From contig JAGAPO010000070.1 in the NCBI GenBank assembly GCA_017623215.1, positions 1 through 61,976 on the forward strand: a DNA stretch of 61,976 bases, written 5' to 3'. Position 1 is the first letter of the stretch. Every line of letters starts with the position of its first letter. The notes below the pieces were generated by a model, which saw nothing but the letters and a program-made list of their open reading frames with translations, did no database searches and was not told where the DNA came from. Positions 16,850 to 26,434 of the stretch are shown in pieces. The stretch comes from Lachnospiraceae bacterium (GTDB taxonomy: Bacteria > Bacillota > Clostridia > Lachnospirales > Lachnospiraceae). Both the position numbers and the translations under genes were made by a program.

Positions 16850-17752
16850 TTACAGCGCGGACTGTGTATCAGTCGGATCCCCGTTTATGGCAAGATCATA
16901 CTCATTGGACCAGTCCATCCCCCTGTACCGGGCGGCTCTGTCATCGGTTTCAATGAATTCCATCAGCAGATCCAGCATCTCCTTTGTCCAGGTATTCTTG
17001 TCGATCTGCGCAGTTGTAAACTTATTCAGCGTAATCATCTCAAAGCCGAACAAATCCTTTACCTGTGTCTTTGCAGCGCCATCCACAACTTCCGGCACCA
17101 GATGCGAGGGGATGAACAGTACTCCGCCGCCGGCACCAAATACGATGTCACCGGGCAGACAGATCGCATTTCCGATTCTCGTTGCCGTATTAAAGCCGGT
17201 CATAATAAAATCCCGGATCGGCGTCGGATCAATTCCCCGGAAATACACCTGGACATCTTCAATCTTCTTCATCTGCTCCACATCGCGCACGCCTCCCCAG
17301 ATCACACCTCCGCCGGTTTTGGTTCGATTCTTGATTGCCGTTGTCAGATTGCCGCCCAGAAAGGTTCCCTTATATATCTTGTCATACATATCGACAACTA
17401 TGACATCGCCTTCTGTAAGACTGTCAATGACCCATTGATTATAGGTGCCGGATCTTCCTTCGCTTCTGCCGACGTTCTTTACTACCTCATCCAAATCCGG
17501 GCGATACGGACAGTAAGTCGCTGTCACCGCACGTCCAATCAGCTTTCTTCCATCATCGTGGAGCGTCTTGAGCCTTCCTTCAAACTGGCTCTCATAGCCC
17601 TTGACAAAGATAGGCTTCCACACCTCTTCCAGGGTAAGATTTCTCAGCGCTTTTAAATATCGATCCGGAACATACGGTCTTCCGTCATCCATTCTGTCCC
17701 CTTTCCACTGGGGAGTTAATGCAATAATCTCTTCTCTGCTGTTAAACTTCAT
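16850..17752 (-). CDS. RraA-like/HMG-aldolase family protein
   Basis: A 300-residue protein of the RraA/4-hydroxy-4-methyl-2-oxoglutarate aldolase superfamily. The core has GRAVTATYCPYRPD, EGDVIVVDM, LGGNLTTAIKNRTKTGGGVIWGGVRD (the family G-G-x-R-D signature) and CLPGDIVFGAGGGVLFIP. Start 17752 follows GGAGG; the extension to 17812 is unsupported. It is longer than the roughly 160-residue RraA, with N- and C-terminal extensions. In a sugar-acid operon an aldolase acting on a keto sugar acid is plausible, but the reaction is not established by sequence. Confidence 0.82.
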   Translation of the reverse strand: MKFNSREEIIALTPQWKGDRMDDGRPYVPDRYLKALRNLTLEEVWKPIFVKGYESQFEGRLKTLHDDGRKLIGRAVTATYCPYRPDLDEVVKNVGRSEGRSGTYNQWVIDSLTEGDVIVVDMYDKIYKGTFLGGNLTTAIKNRTKTGGGVIWGGVRDVEQMKKIEDVQVYFRGIDPTPIRDFIMTGFNTATRIGNAICLPGDIVFGAGGGVLFIPSHLVPEVVDGAAKTQVKDLFGFEMITLNKFTTAQIDKNTWTKEMLDLLMEFIETDDRAARYRGMDWSNEYDLAINGDPTDTQSAL

Positions 17753-17845
17753 CCTTATCCTCCATTCCCGCTGTTCGAACCTACTGATTTTCCAAACAAG
17801 CTCCTCTGCCAATCACTGCTGCCGAACAGACTCCTTCTTTTTTCA

Positions 17846-18574
17846 TCACAGATGCATTCCTCCATCGATCACCAGGTCGATACCGGTGAGATACCGCCCT
17901 TCCCCGGAACACAAAAGAAGCGCTCCCGCCGTACAATCTTCCGGTGTCCCCGCATATCCGCAGGGAATTCCCGAAAGCACCTGTCTTTCATATGCTTTAT
18001 CCGCTAACGCCTTCTCGTTGCGCGGAGTCTCAATCACGCCCGGAGAAAGATTATTTACGGTAATTCCATAAGGAGCCAGCTGCTTTGCAAGATTTTGAAC
18101 CATGCTCATCTGGGCACATTTCGTTGCCGCATAGATGAGCATATCCTTGTGCGGTTTATATTGCTGAACGCTTCCCACCGTCACAATGCGGCCCCACCCC
18201 TGCTTTTTCATGTAGGGAACGTAGGTCTGTATCAACTTGACATTCGATTTGAAATTAACATTCATCTGTCTGTCGAACTCTTCCTCCGTAATCTGATCCC
18301 ATGCGTTCCGGTACTGAACGGATGCATTCAGCACAAGGATATCTACCTCCCCTGTCGCCGCATACATGTCCTCGGCACAATTCACTCCTGACAAATCAAC
18401 TGTTACCGGGATTGCTCCCTTAATTCTTTCTGCCGCCGCTTTGGTCTTGGCCTCGCTGGACGCTCCGTTCACATATACAACGGCTCCCTGAGCAGCCAGA
18501 CATCCTGCCACCGCAAATCCAATTCCCTGTGTGGAACCGGTTATCAGAGCCTTTTTACCCGTTAAATCAAACAC
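17846..18574 (-). CDS. Short-chain dehydrogenase/reductase
   Basis: A 242-residue classical SDR. It has the cofactor motif TGSTQGIG at residue 13, the structural LNAS (NNAG equivalent) at about 84, the catalytic Ser in VTVGSV, and the YxxxK pair in IYAATKCA. It likely oxidises or reduces a sugar or sugar acid with NAD(P). It begins with GTG at 18574, 6 nt after GGAGGAG. It lies between the RraA-like and UxuA-like genes in the carbohydrate operon, matching the fructuronate or gluconate type reductase expected before a dehydratase, though the substrate is inferred. Confidence 0.88.
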   Translation of the reverse strand: MFDLTGKKALITGSTQGIGFAVAGCLAAQGAVVYVNGASSEAKTKAAAERIKGAIPVTVDLSGVNCAEDMYAATGEVDILVLNASVQYRNAWDQITEEEFDRQMNVNFKSNVKLIQTYVPYMKKQGWGRIVTVGSVQQYKPHKDMLIYAATKCAQMSMVQNLAKQLAPYGITVNNLSPGVIETPRNEKALADKAYERQVLSGIPCGYAGTPEDCTAGALLLCSGEGRYLTGIDLVIDGGMHL

Positions 18575-18626
18575 AATTCTCCTCCTGTATCAATCCTGAT
18601 CTTTCGCTCCAGTTATTTTTGCCTCA

Positions 18627-19601
18627 TCAGCCACCTTGTTTCTCCAGCCCTGTCGTCTCCCGCTCAAGGCTATCCAGGATTCCCTTCAAATACCCGATTG
18701 CATACAGTCTTCCAAGCGCCGTGTACCCTGCCGTCTCCTGCTGCTCCCCTGCCATCAGAGGGACATGATCAACCCGGATTGGAACATCGATCCCAAGACT
18801 TGTGTACAGACGCATGATATCCGCCATCGCAATCTCACCGTTATCATGAAACGTCTCATGAAAGCGGTACTTATTCCCCGTTACATTTCTGAAATGAATA
18901 AAGAATATCTTTTCCGCCAGCTTCGGGATAACCTCATACAGATTCTCCCCCATCATCAGGTAGCAGGCCTGGCACATCGTCACTCCAAGGTTGGGACTCT
19001 TCCCCACCTCCACTGCCTTTGCGATGTTCTCATAACAAGTCATAATCCGCGCAACGCCTCCCAGATTCGCAAGCGGCGGATCATCCGGGTGAAGCGCCAA
19101 TTTTATATCATATTTTTCCGCATACGGAAGCACCGCTTTGATGAAATACTCATAATTCGCCCATAGCTGTTCCGCCGTAATTCTCTGCTCCGTCTCTTTC
19201 CAGTCGCTGATATCAAAGCCCGTAACCAGCGCCCCTCCGCGTTCTGTTACGCGGTCCGAGGTCCGAAGCCATCCAATATGCGCCATCCAGTTAAAGCAAA
19301 TCGTTCGAATGTCAAACGCATTCATGTATTCCAGCATTTTAATGACTTTCTCGATACAGGCATCCCTCCGGGAATCCCCTGCCTTAATGTGGTCGTGCAG
19401 CGCATTTGGCATCGGTTCGATGACGACCGGCTTGATTCCGAAATCCGTAAAGCCCCGATACACCGTCTCCCAGTGGCTTTTATCCGTTATATCGAATTCC
19501 TCATCTTCCGGCAGCCGGATGACACCGTGGCTGACCCCGCATTGTTTTGCAAAATCCCATGTCATATCACGGGTGCTTCTTAAATAATCGGTCAGCAGCA
19601 T
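18627..19601 (-). CDS. Mannonate dehydratase-like protein (UxuA family)
   Basis: A 324-residue TIM-barrel protein resembling UxuA, which dehydrates D-mannonate to 2-keto-3-deoxygluconate. Family-like motifs are PNALHDHIKAGDSRRD, ICFNWMAHIGWLRTS (like the YNFMPxxDWxRT signature), LALHPDDPP and VPIRVDHVP near the C-terminus. It is a little shorter than typical UxuA, so a related dehydratase or isomerase is possible. Start 19601 lies 2 nt after the stop of the upstream GH38-like gene, whose last codons provide GAGGA, so the two are translationally coupled. Confidence 0.78.
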   Translation of the reverse strand: MLLTDYLRSTRDMTWDFAKQCGVSHGVIRLPEDEEFDITDKSHWETVYRGFTDFGIKPVVIEPMPNALHDHIKAGDSRRDACIEKVIKMLEYMNAFDIRTICFNWMAHIGWLRTSDRVTERGGALVTGFDISDWKETEQRITAEQLWANYEYFIKAVLPYAEKYDIKLALHPDDPPLANLGGVARIMTCYENIAKAVEVGKSPNLGVTMCQACYLMMGENLYEVIPKLAEKIFFIHFRNVTGNKYRFHETFHDNGEIAMADIMRLYTSLGIDVPIRVDHVPLMAGEQQETAGYTALGRLYAIGYLKGILDSLERETTGLEKQGG

Positions 19602-19603
19602 CG

Positions 19604-22600
19604 TTATTCCTCGCTTTCCAGACTTTCTTTTGTAATTCCGCAGAATACTTGACTCATGGGACCACACTGTCCGTTCCGATTCACAGCACACACGCGGTAG
19701 TAATAACAGGTATGCTCCTTAAGTCCGGTATCCTCATAACGCCCAACCCGGTATTCCTCCTGCTTTACCTCTGCAAGGAACGTATCCTCATTCGCCTCAA
19801 AGTCCGGTCTTTCGCTTCTGTAAAGCTTATAGTGCGAAAAATCCTCCTCCATGCTCCGGCCCCATAACAGATACAGATGCCCCGCATGTTCTCCTCTTGC
19901 TGCGCGCGGCTCGGTAATCAGCCCGGTATAGACACTGCCCACGGGAGCGGGCGCTCCATTCTCGCCCCGAATGTCCGCAAGCGGTCTTTCTTTCAGCCTG
20001 ATCGTTCCGCTCCCAAGCCTGTAAGTAAAAAATCCCTTTCCCTGCTTCACCCCTGCATCTAAGTCTCCTCCCTGCGCAGCCCGGCCGTTTTGCATCGGAC
20101 TTTCGTCTATCCTTACCCGTTCCGCAGACAGGTCTGTTCCAAATCCGTATGAAAAAGCCGCATTCTCGCCGCCTTCTCCATACAGCCTGGCGATTACACC
20201 GTTCCCATCATCCGCCCGCTTCAGGCAGATAAGTCTGGTTCCGGCGTCCGTACTCAAAAAGCTGTGGGAATCCTTGCCCGACAGGCTGCAGGGATCCTGT
20301 TTCTGACCCTCCTTCTTCTTCGGAACCCAAATCACCTGCACCGGATTGGCGTACCGCTCCGCAGCCTGCGGGATTCCTGCCGTCTCATGATCCCCCTGAT
20401 AGGACGTAATCGAATAGCGAAAACGATAATTCAGGTGGCTGCCTCCCGGCGTATGCATCTGAAGCCAGTCATTCGCCACATACGCGAACATCTGAGAGCC
20501 CTCCCCTGCATCCCCAAAATCGGTCTTGTCCGGGTGAATGTGATCGAACTCCATCAGCTGGGAATCCAGCATCATCAAAGCGACGCCGTACTCCTCATTC
20601 TCCGCACAGCACCATTCATTCACAGCCATATACACATCCGTTCCATGCCCGGTAACGTCTTTTGCATACTCCGCTGCTGCTCCGTTCAAATGACAGTACC
20701 TGCGGTAATGATCCACCGCGAACGGAAACGCATAATAGAGATACCGGTAATACCGGTTCTGATTCACCATATCCTTTACATGATACAGTCGATTATCAAT
20801 ATCAATCCGTTTATCGAAACTCGGAAGCGCAACACTCTGCACAAGCTCTGCTCCCAGCTTCTCCTCTCTCATCCTTGCCGTAACTGTAATGCATTCCGCC
20901 TCCTTCGTTACCTCGAATACGGCTTTCTCCGGAACGTGAAAGTTCCTATGGTTATCCTTTGTATACACAAGCTCATTCGCATGATAAGCATTTCCGCAGT
21001 CAAGCAATTCCCGATTTTGTTCTTTATCAAAGATGGACCGAAGGGAACCGTTCTCTGCGAAAGTCACTCTGTAATAGCGGTTCTCCACAACAGGAGGAAG
21101 CTCCGTCCGCTCTGTCGCCTTACCGCAGGGAAAGAACTCCGCCTCTTCCACGGTCCGATACCCAAAGGCCGGAACTTTCACAAGTGCGCATACCTCCCCG
21201 TCCTCGGACTTCACCAGCTCTTGTCTGGCAAGGGCAGTCGGATTGAATACGATCCTCTTACCGCCCTCCGGTGCAATCTTATCTGCGATTGCCCGCAGTG
21301 CGGCAGCATTCTCTTCTTCCGCCACCCGGGCCGCCTTATCAATCCAGTCCCTGTGCTGCATCCAGGTCTCATACACCCTTCTTCCCTGATAGCCACTCGT
21401 ACCATAGGAATGCTCATCGTTGTACAGCAGATAATCCCAGGCTCTTCGAAACTCCCCCGCCGGATATTCATACCCGCCATCCAGAATTGCCGCAACCGTG
21501 GACCATTTTTCCGCAGTCGGAAGCAGCCGGTCCGCCGCAAATTTCTGCGCAAGCAGCTCCGGTGTCGTAAGCGGATGCTGATACCACCCGCCCGTGATAT
21601 CTCCCTTCCGCACCGGGATCTGATCGTAATACCGTTCGCGCAGCTGATTGAACGGAATATCCGGATTGCCTAAGGTTCTGAACTTCGGCCATTTCCACTT
21701 TGTATTCCACGATTGAAGGGTGTCTGTCAGATTCAGACCGGGCTCCTGATCGTCCGCATAACAGGCAAAAAGCCAGATATCATACGGGTATTTTCCTTCC
21801 ATTAAAGGCAGCTGCTTCGCCACACAATCCTCCATATAAGGAATTGCATTCCATCTGTTTCCTCCTCCCGGCGAAAGTCCAAATGCTTCGCCGCCCCAAT
21901 CATATTGTGCGCTTCCCCAGACCAGCAGCCGATTCCCGTCCGCATCCTCCCAGAAAAAGACCATGGGCAGCTCGGAATCATAACGGATGTCAATCCTCGC
22001 ACCTCCCCCATTCGCATTCGGACTCCACAGACTTCCTTTTTGGGAATGATCCATTTTCCAAATGGAGGACGGCAGAGGATTCCATTGATTCGGTGCAAAA
22101 ATAATATTCTTGTATCCGGCCTCCACATACGGCTGGATCATTGCCATACTCAATCCATTGTTGTCAATCATGGACATCGTCTCGCCTGTAATATCCCAGT
22201 CCTCCCCCAGGCGCTTCTTCTCATATGCACTGCGGCACATTTCCTCAAGGCCATAGACCTGGGTATGATTTCCGGCGACGCCGCAGCATACTCCGATCTT
22301 CCCCGGCTTGATATAATCCCGGACGATCTCCTCCGCCTTTTCTCTCCCCCGGTCCATCCCGTAATTATTCCAGAACCAGGTTCCTTCCATCGTGTAACGA
22401 TACCGGTTCTCCTCCGGCCGTTCCCCGGTCTCATCACACAGCCGCATCGCCAGATCCGTGAACCGTGAACTGTTATATCGCTGAATATACTGGGAGTTGT
22501 GAAGCCCGATATCCGTGTGTGAGGAAACCATCACATAGAGCGTCCACTCTCTCGGCCTTCTCCACACATTCCGAACTTCCGCAAGCACATTCCCCTCCCG

Positions 22601-22840
22601 GTCTGTCAAACACCACAGCGTGTCCAATTCTTCCTCCGGCACCGGAAGCAGAGCAGCAGTGCGCCCGCTTCCGCTGTCAAACGCGAGCGGATAGCGTTCC
22701 GCCACCGCCTTCTCCTTTTGGAATACGCTCAGCCACACATGCATGGCTCTATCACACTCATACACAATCTCAATTCTTTGTAACTGATCCTGGGTAACCA
22801 TTGACACAGGCATAATTTTCAGATTTGTTATCGCTGCCAT
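19604..22840 (-). CDS. Large GH38-like alpha-mannosidase-type hydrolase with C-terminal fibronectin-like domain
   Basis: A 1078-residue protein without a signal peptide. The N-terminal catalytic region has the family-type SSHTDIGLH (108-112 HTDIG, metal ligands), a YTMEGTWFWNNY segment and GGWYQHPLTTPE. A large beta-rich middle follows (VVENRYYRVTFAENGSLRSIFDKE, typical of the GH38 C-terminal module). The last about 90 residues look like a fibronectin type III domain (YKLYRSERPDF through YYYRVCAVNRNGQCGP). It probably trims mannose-containing oligosaccharides in the cytosol. Start 22840 follows GGAGG at 9 nt. It heads the operon of dehydratase, SDR, RraA-like, lactonase and cupin, opposite an AraC regulator. 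Confidence 0.83.
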   Translation of the reverse strand: MAAITNLKIMPVSMVTQDQLQRIEIVYECDRAMHVWLSVFQKEKAVAERYPLAFDSGSGRTAALLPVPEEELDTLWCLTDREGNVLAEVRNVWRRPREWTLYVMVSSHTDIGLHNSQYIQRYNSSRFTDLAMRLCDETGERPEENRYRYTMEGTWFWNNYGMDRGREKAEEIVRDYIKPGKIGVCCGVAGNHTQVYGLEEMCRSAYEKKRLGEDWDITGETMSMIDNNGLSMAMIQPYVEAGYKNIIFAPNQWNPLPSSIWKMDHSQKGSLWSPNANGGGARIDIRYDSELPMVFFWEDADGNRLLVWGSAQYDWGGEAFGLSPGGGNRWNAIPYMEDCVAKQLPLMEGKYPYDIWLFACYADDQEPGLNLTDTLQSWNTKWKWPKFRTLGNPDIPFNQLRERYYDQIPVRKGDITGGWYQHPLTTPELLAQKFAADRLLPTAEKWSTVAAILDGGYEYPAGEFRRAWDYLLYNDEHSYGTSGYQGRRVYETWMQHRDWIDKAARVAEEENAAALRAIADKIAPEGGKRIVFNPTALARQELVKSEDGEVCALVKVPAFGYRTVEEAEFFPCGKATERTELPPVVENRYYRVTFAENGSLRSIFDKEQNRELLDCGNAYHANELVYTKDNHRNFHVPEKAVFEVTKEAECITVTARMREEKLGAELVQSVALPSFDKRIDIDNRLYHVKDMVNQNRYYRYLYYAFPFAVDHYRRYCHLNGAAAEYAKDVTGHGTDVYMAVNEWCCAENEEYGVALMMLDSQLMEFDHIHPDKTDFGDAGEGSQMFAYVANDWLQMHTPGGSHLNYRFRYSITSYQGDHETAGIPQAAERYANPVQVIWVPKKKEGQKQDPCSLSGKDSHSFLSTDAGTRLICLKRADDGNGVIARLYGEGGENAAFSYGFGTDLSAERVRIDESPMQNGRAAQGGDLDAGVKQGKGFFTYRLGSGTIRLKERPLADIRGENGAPAPVGSVYTGLITEPRAARGEHAGHLYLLWGRSMEEDFSHYKLYRSERPDFEANEDTFLAEVKQEEYRVGRYEDTGLKEHTCYYYRVCAVNRNGQCGPMSQVFCGITKESLESEE

Positions 22841-22981
22841 CCAGCCGTTCCTCCATTCCCCAATCCGATATTTCACTGTAACCGACATGCCGAAGCACAC
22901 ATTCTGTGCTATTGCCATAGTATCATAAGTTCCCTGTGGATTCTACCTGTAATCAAATCCAAAAAGTTTAAAATCTGAAAC

Positions 22982-23010
22982 TTGACGAATACATTATTTT
23001 ACGATATGCT
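22982..23010 (+). promoter_or_regulatory. Promoter of the AraC-type regulator
   Basis: TTGACG, a 17-nt spacer and TATGCT, 39 nt before the chosen start. The oppositely oriented operon promoter must lie in the same 208-bp gap, but I see no clear consensus for it, consistent with activator-dependent expression. Confidence 0.7.
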
Positions 23011-23048
23011 ATATGAAAAAGATAATGGATGACCATAGGAGAAGGAAC

Positions 23049-23798
23049 ATGAACGACTGCTTAAAGCTTGATATTCTCGATATTATTTACTTTAACAGAA
23101 AGAACCGAAGAATTGAGACAGAGAACAAGTCCTGCTATGTTCTAAGCTGCCGAATCGCCGGAGAAAGTTTATTTTTTTATGATGACACCACGTTCCAGGT
23201 GACCAGAGGGGATGTTCTGTATATTCCATATGGCTCAAGCTACACGCAGGAATGTAAAAGCGAAGAACTGATTTGTTTTCATCTGATGCTGTATGGAAAG
23301 CCCTCGAACCGGCTCATGGTCTCCCGGCCGGAGGACAAAGAAACAATATGCGGCTTATTTTGCCACGCATCCAAGCTATGGCAGGATAAGCCGCACAATT
23401 ATATGTACTACTGCCTCTCTGATTTGTACCAGATCCTCGCACTGACAGAGCTTCCGATTGCCCTTACTGAGAACTCGCTGCATAGCGTCATTTCTCCCTC
23501 TCTGGAATATCTGGACCGACATCTGTATGACAGCGAGCTTTCGCTGAATGCCGTCTTCGAATGCTCTCATGTCAGCAGGGCTTATTTTAACAAGCGATTT
23601 CGCGAGCTGTATGACTGCGCGCCGATCACTTATATCAATACCATGAGAATCAATAAAGCAAAGCTTCTTTTAAAGAGCGGTGCTTATACCAGGGAAGAGA
23701 CGGCTGTTCTTTGCGGATTTCACGATACCAAATATTTTTATACGGTTTTTAAAAAGCATTCCGGCATGACGATTGGGGAGTATCTGAAGGAAGCATAG
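23049..23798 (+). CDS. AraC-family transcriptional regulator
   Basis: A 249-residue regulator with an N-terminal cupin-like sensor half (TFQVTRGDVLYIPYGSSYTQ, ICFHLMLYG) and a C-terminal double helix-turn-helix (SLNAVFECSHVSRAYFNKRF, then EETAVLCGFHDTKYFYTVFKKHSG). Start 23049 has AGGAGAAGGA immediately upstream, preferred over Met at 23013. It is divergent from the GH38-like operon and most likely activates it in response to a sugar. Confidence 0.9.
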   Translation: MNDCLKLDILDIIYFNRKNRRIETENKSCYVLSCRIAGESLFFYDDTTFQVTRGDVLYIPYGSSYTQECKSEELICFHLMLYGKPSNRLMVSRPEDKETICGLFCHASKLWQDKPHNYMYYCLSDLYQILALTELPIALTENSLHSVISPSLEYLDRHLYDSELSLNAVFECSHVSRAYFNKRFRELYDCAPITYINTMRINKAKLLLKSGAYTREETAVLCGFHDTKYFYTVFKKHSGMTIGEYLKEA

Positions 23799-23840
23799 CC
23801 AGGCGCATAATGGATGTGCATATATTAATCTATAGCAACC

Positions 23841-23883
23841 AAAAACGCTCCGGAATCCCAATCTCTCAGGAATTCCAGAGCGT
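23841..23883 (-). terminator. Terminator of the por operon (bidirectional)
   Basis: A near-perfect stem (ACGCTCTGGAAT with ATTCCGGAGCGT) is followed by TTTTT on the minus strand and by T-rich DNA on the plus strand. It serves the convergent porB and AraC genes. Confidence 0.88.
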
Positions 23884-23974
23884 CTTATTTCCCTCTTTCC
23901 TTAATCAATACCGAATCGTCATCCCACTCGGGCCGCATCGTGTTCTCTTACACACTGCTTTTTTATGCAGGATG

Positions 23975-24907
23975 CTATCTCGCACAGCGATACAACAGAT
24001 CCTCCCATCTGCGGTCAACTTCCTCCTGGAACTTCACCAGGAGCTCTTCATTGCCCTTCTTGAACAGGTGCTTGAATCTGCCCTGCGGACGAAGGAAATC
24101 TTCGATCGGAAGCTTCTTCTTCGGCTCATAGTTGAGCGTCCACTTACCGTCCTCTACCTCGAAGAGCGGCCAGTAGCAGGTCTCCACTGCCAGCTTACAG
24201 ATCTCGATAATCTGAGGTGTGTCATATCTCCAGCCTCTCGGGCAGGGGGCCATAACGTTCAGATAAGCAGCGCCGGGCTTATAGATCGCCTTCTCTGCCT
24301 TGATGTGCATATCCTTGAAATTCTGTACAAATGTGGTCTGTGCCGCATACGGTACGTTATGCGCCGCAATGATATCCACGATATCCTTACGGTACTGCGG
24401 CTTACCGACGGACTCGCTTCCGACCGGAGTTGTCGTCGTATCCGCATACATCGGAGTCGCGGAAGAACGCTGAATACCGGTATTCATATAAGCGCCGTTA
24501 TCATAGCATACATATACCATGTCGTGGCCGCGCTCCATTGCGCCGGACAGGGACTGGAAACCGATATCATAGGTACCGCCGTCACCGCCGAACGCGATGA
24601 ACTTATAATTATCCTTTACCTTGCCGCGTCTCTTTAACGCCTCATAAGCGGCCTCCACGCCGCTGCAGGTCGCACCTGCGTTCTCAAATGCGTTGTGAAT
24701 GAAAGAATCCTTCCACGCAGTGTAAGGGTATGTAAATGAAGATACTTCAAGGCAGCCGGTCGCGCAGGTAATTACCGCGTGATCCTCCGGATGAAGTCCG
24801 CGCAGTACGTTGCGTACCGCAATCGTGCCGCCGCAGCCCGCACACATTCTGTGACCGGGAGCAAGGCGTTCTTCCTGATTCATGATTTCTTTAAAATTGT
24901 ATGCCAT
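23975..24907 (-). CDS. porB: Pyruvate:ferredoxin oxidoreductase, beta subunit (TPP-binding)
   Basis: A 310-residue beta subunit of the four-subunit 2-oxoacid oxidoreductases. It carries the cluster cysteines (MCAGCGG near 22-27 and further Cys residues) and the TPP motif GDGG to DNGAYMN (about 107-140). Together with the alpha, gamma and delta subunits it oxidises pyruvate to acetyl-CoA and CO2 with ferredoxin. Start 24907 follows GGAGG, 2 nt after the porA stop, so translation is coupled. The family resembles PorB more than VorB, but substrate range cannot be fixed by eye. Confidence 0.92.
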   Translation of the reverse strand: MAYNFKEIMNQEERLAPGHRMCAGCGGTIAVRNVLRGLHPEDHAVITCATGCLEVSSFTYPYTAWKDSFIHNAFENAGATCSGVEAAYEALKRRGKVKDNYKFIAFGGDGGTYDIGFQSLSGAMERGHDMVYVCYDNGAYMNTGIQRSSATPMYADTTTTPVGSESVGKPQYRKDIVDIIAAHNVPYAAQTTFVQNFKDMHIKAEKAIYKPGAAYLNVMAPCPRGWRYDTPQIIEICKLAVETCYWPLFEVEDGKWTLNYEPKKKLPIEDFLRPQGRFKHLFKKGNEELLVKFQEEVDRRWEDLLYRCAR

Positions 24908-24909
24908 TG

Positions 24910-26094
24910 TTAATCCTCCCTAACCGACAGATAACGGTACTTCGCTCCCGTCTCCTTCGTCTCGTCAATCTTAATCAGTTCCTCATATACGGATGTGATG
25001 CTCTCAACCGTAACATCTCTTCCGCCGAGGCCATATACATAGTTAATTACCTTCGGAGCACAACCGGCGTCGAACAGTGCGCTCTTAACCTCTGCACCGA
25101 GCGGGCCGCACTCATTGTTGAAGCTCTCGGTTCTGTCCATGCAGGCAAGAACCTTCACATGAGTTAGAGCCTTCGCAATCTCCTCCGCCGGGAATGGACG
25201 GAATACTCGAACCTTTAACAAACCGGCCTTAATGCCCTGCGCGCGCAGCTTATCCACCGCATCCTTCGCGGTACCGGCTGCAGAACCCATAATTACGATT
25301 GCGTAATCCGCATCCTCCAGACGATACTCCTCAAAGAAGCCGTAGGAACGTCCGGTCATCGCTTCGAACTCCTTCGCAACCTCCAGAATCACCTGCTTCG
25401 CATTCTTCATGCCTTCCGCCTGTGCTCTCTTTGCTTCCATGTAGTAGTTCGATACCGCATACGGACCAACGTGGAACGGCTCGCCGTCCTTTAACAGATA
25501 ATCCTCAGGCTCGTACTCGCCGACGAACGCCTTTACCTTATCATCCTCAATCAGCTCAATATTCTCAACCGCATGGCTCGTAATAAAACCATCCTGGCAG
25601 ATCATAATCGGAAGTCTGACATCCTTATGCTCCGCAATGCGGTAAGCCTGTACGAAATTATCATATGCTTCCTGATTATTCTCAGCGAAAATCTGAAGCC
25701 AGCCCGCGTCTCTCGCGCCCATAACGTCGGAATGATCACAGTTAATATTAATCGGACCCGACAGTGCACGATTTACTAATGCCATCGCAATCGGAAGACG
25801 GTTCGAAGCCGCAACATATAACAGCTCCCACATCAGCGCCATACCACAGGAAGAAGTGGCCGTCAGGGTTCTCGCTCCCGCCGCAGACGCGCCAATCGCT
25901 GCGCTCATTGCGGAGTGCTCACTCTCAACCGGAATAAATACCGTATCCGCCTTGCCATTCGCGATATAGGACGAGAAATACTGAGGAATCTCTGTCGATG
26001 GCGTAATCGGAAATGCCGGCATAACGTCCGGGTTAATCTGGCGAATCGCAATCGCCACCGCTTCATTACCGGATAAACGTTCTCTGATAGCCAT
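24910..26094 (-). CDS. porA: Pyruvate:ferredoxin oxidoreductase, alpha subunit
   Basis: A 394-residue alpha subunit that forms the pyruvate-binding half of the active site. Visible family segments are FPITPSTEIPQYF, the VESEHSAMSAAIGASAAGARTLTATSS stretch, LVNRALSGPININCDHSD and MDRTESFNNECGPL. Its ATG overlaps the stop of porD by one base (TAATG), showing translational coupling. Order in the operon is gamma, delta, alpha, beta. Confidence 0.93.
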   Translation of the reverse strand: MAIRERLSGNEAVAIAIRQINPDVMPAFPITPSTEIPQYFSSYIANGKADTVFIPVESEHSAMSAAIGASAAGARTLTATSSCGMALMWELLYVAASNRLPIAMALVNRALSGPININCDHSDVMGARDAGWLQIFAENNQEAYDNFVQAYRIAEHKDVRLPIMICQDGFITSHAVENIELIEDDKVKAFVGEYEPEDYLLKDGEPFHVGPYAVSNYYMEAKRAQAEGMKNAKQVILEVAKEFEAMTGRSYGFFEEYRLEDADYAIVIMGSAAGTAKDAVDKLRAQGIKAGLLKVRVFRPFPAEEIAKALTHVKVLACMDRTESFNNECGPLGAEVKSALFDAGCAPKVINYVYGLGGRDVTVESITSVYEELIKIDETKETGAKYRYLSVRED

Positions 26095-26399
26095 TATTTC
26101 TCCCCCTTTCTCATCTCAATCGCGCCGAACGGACATACCGCAGCGCAGATACCGCAGCCCTTACAGTGATCGAAGTCGAAATCCAGTCTCTTCTTGTCCT
26201 GAACCGGAATCGAGCTGTCCGGACAGACCGGAACGCACATCAGGCACTGCTTACACTTTTCCTCAATGAACTTCGGCGTATCCACACGCCATTCCCCGGT
26301 GTTGAACGCTTCCGAGGTCTTGGAGCCCGTAACGGTACAGCCGACCGTCAGCTTCTGCCAGCTGATGGACTCATTTATCTTACTGACATCTGTTTTCAT
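26094..26399 (-). CDS. porD: Pyruvate:ferredoxin oxidoreductase, delta subunit (2x[4Fe-4S])
   Basis: A 101-residue ferredoxin-like subunit with two cluster motifs, CKQCLMCVPVC and CKGCGICAAVC, each followed by Pro as usual. It passes electrons from the TPP site to external ferredoxin. The N-terminal 45 residues (WQKLTVGCTVTG) are typical of PorD. It sits between the gamma and alpha genes. Confidence 0.94.
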   Translation of the reverse strand: MKTDVSKINESISWQKLTVGCTVTGSKTSEAFNTGEWRVDTPKFIEEKCKQCLMCVPVCPDSSIPVQDKKRLDFDFDHCKGCGICAAVCPFGAIEMRKGEK

Positions 26400-26434
26400 A
26401 TATAATCTCCATTTCTGCCATTCATAATTTCAAC

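Noticed and set aside
20264..21673. 469-codon open frame on the plus strand
   Set aside because: Antisense shadow of the GH38-like gene: no ribosome binding site, no recognisable motif, and the opposite strand has clear domain content.
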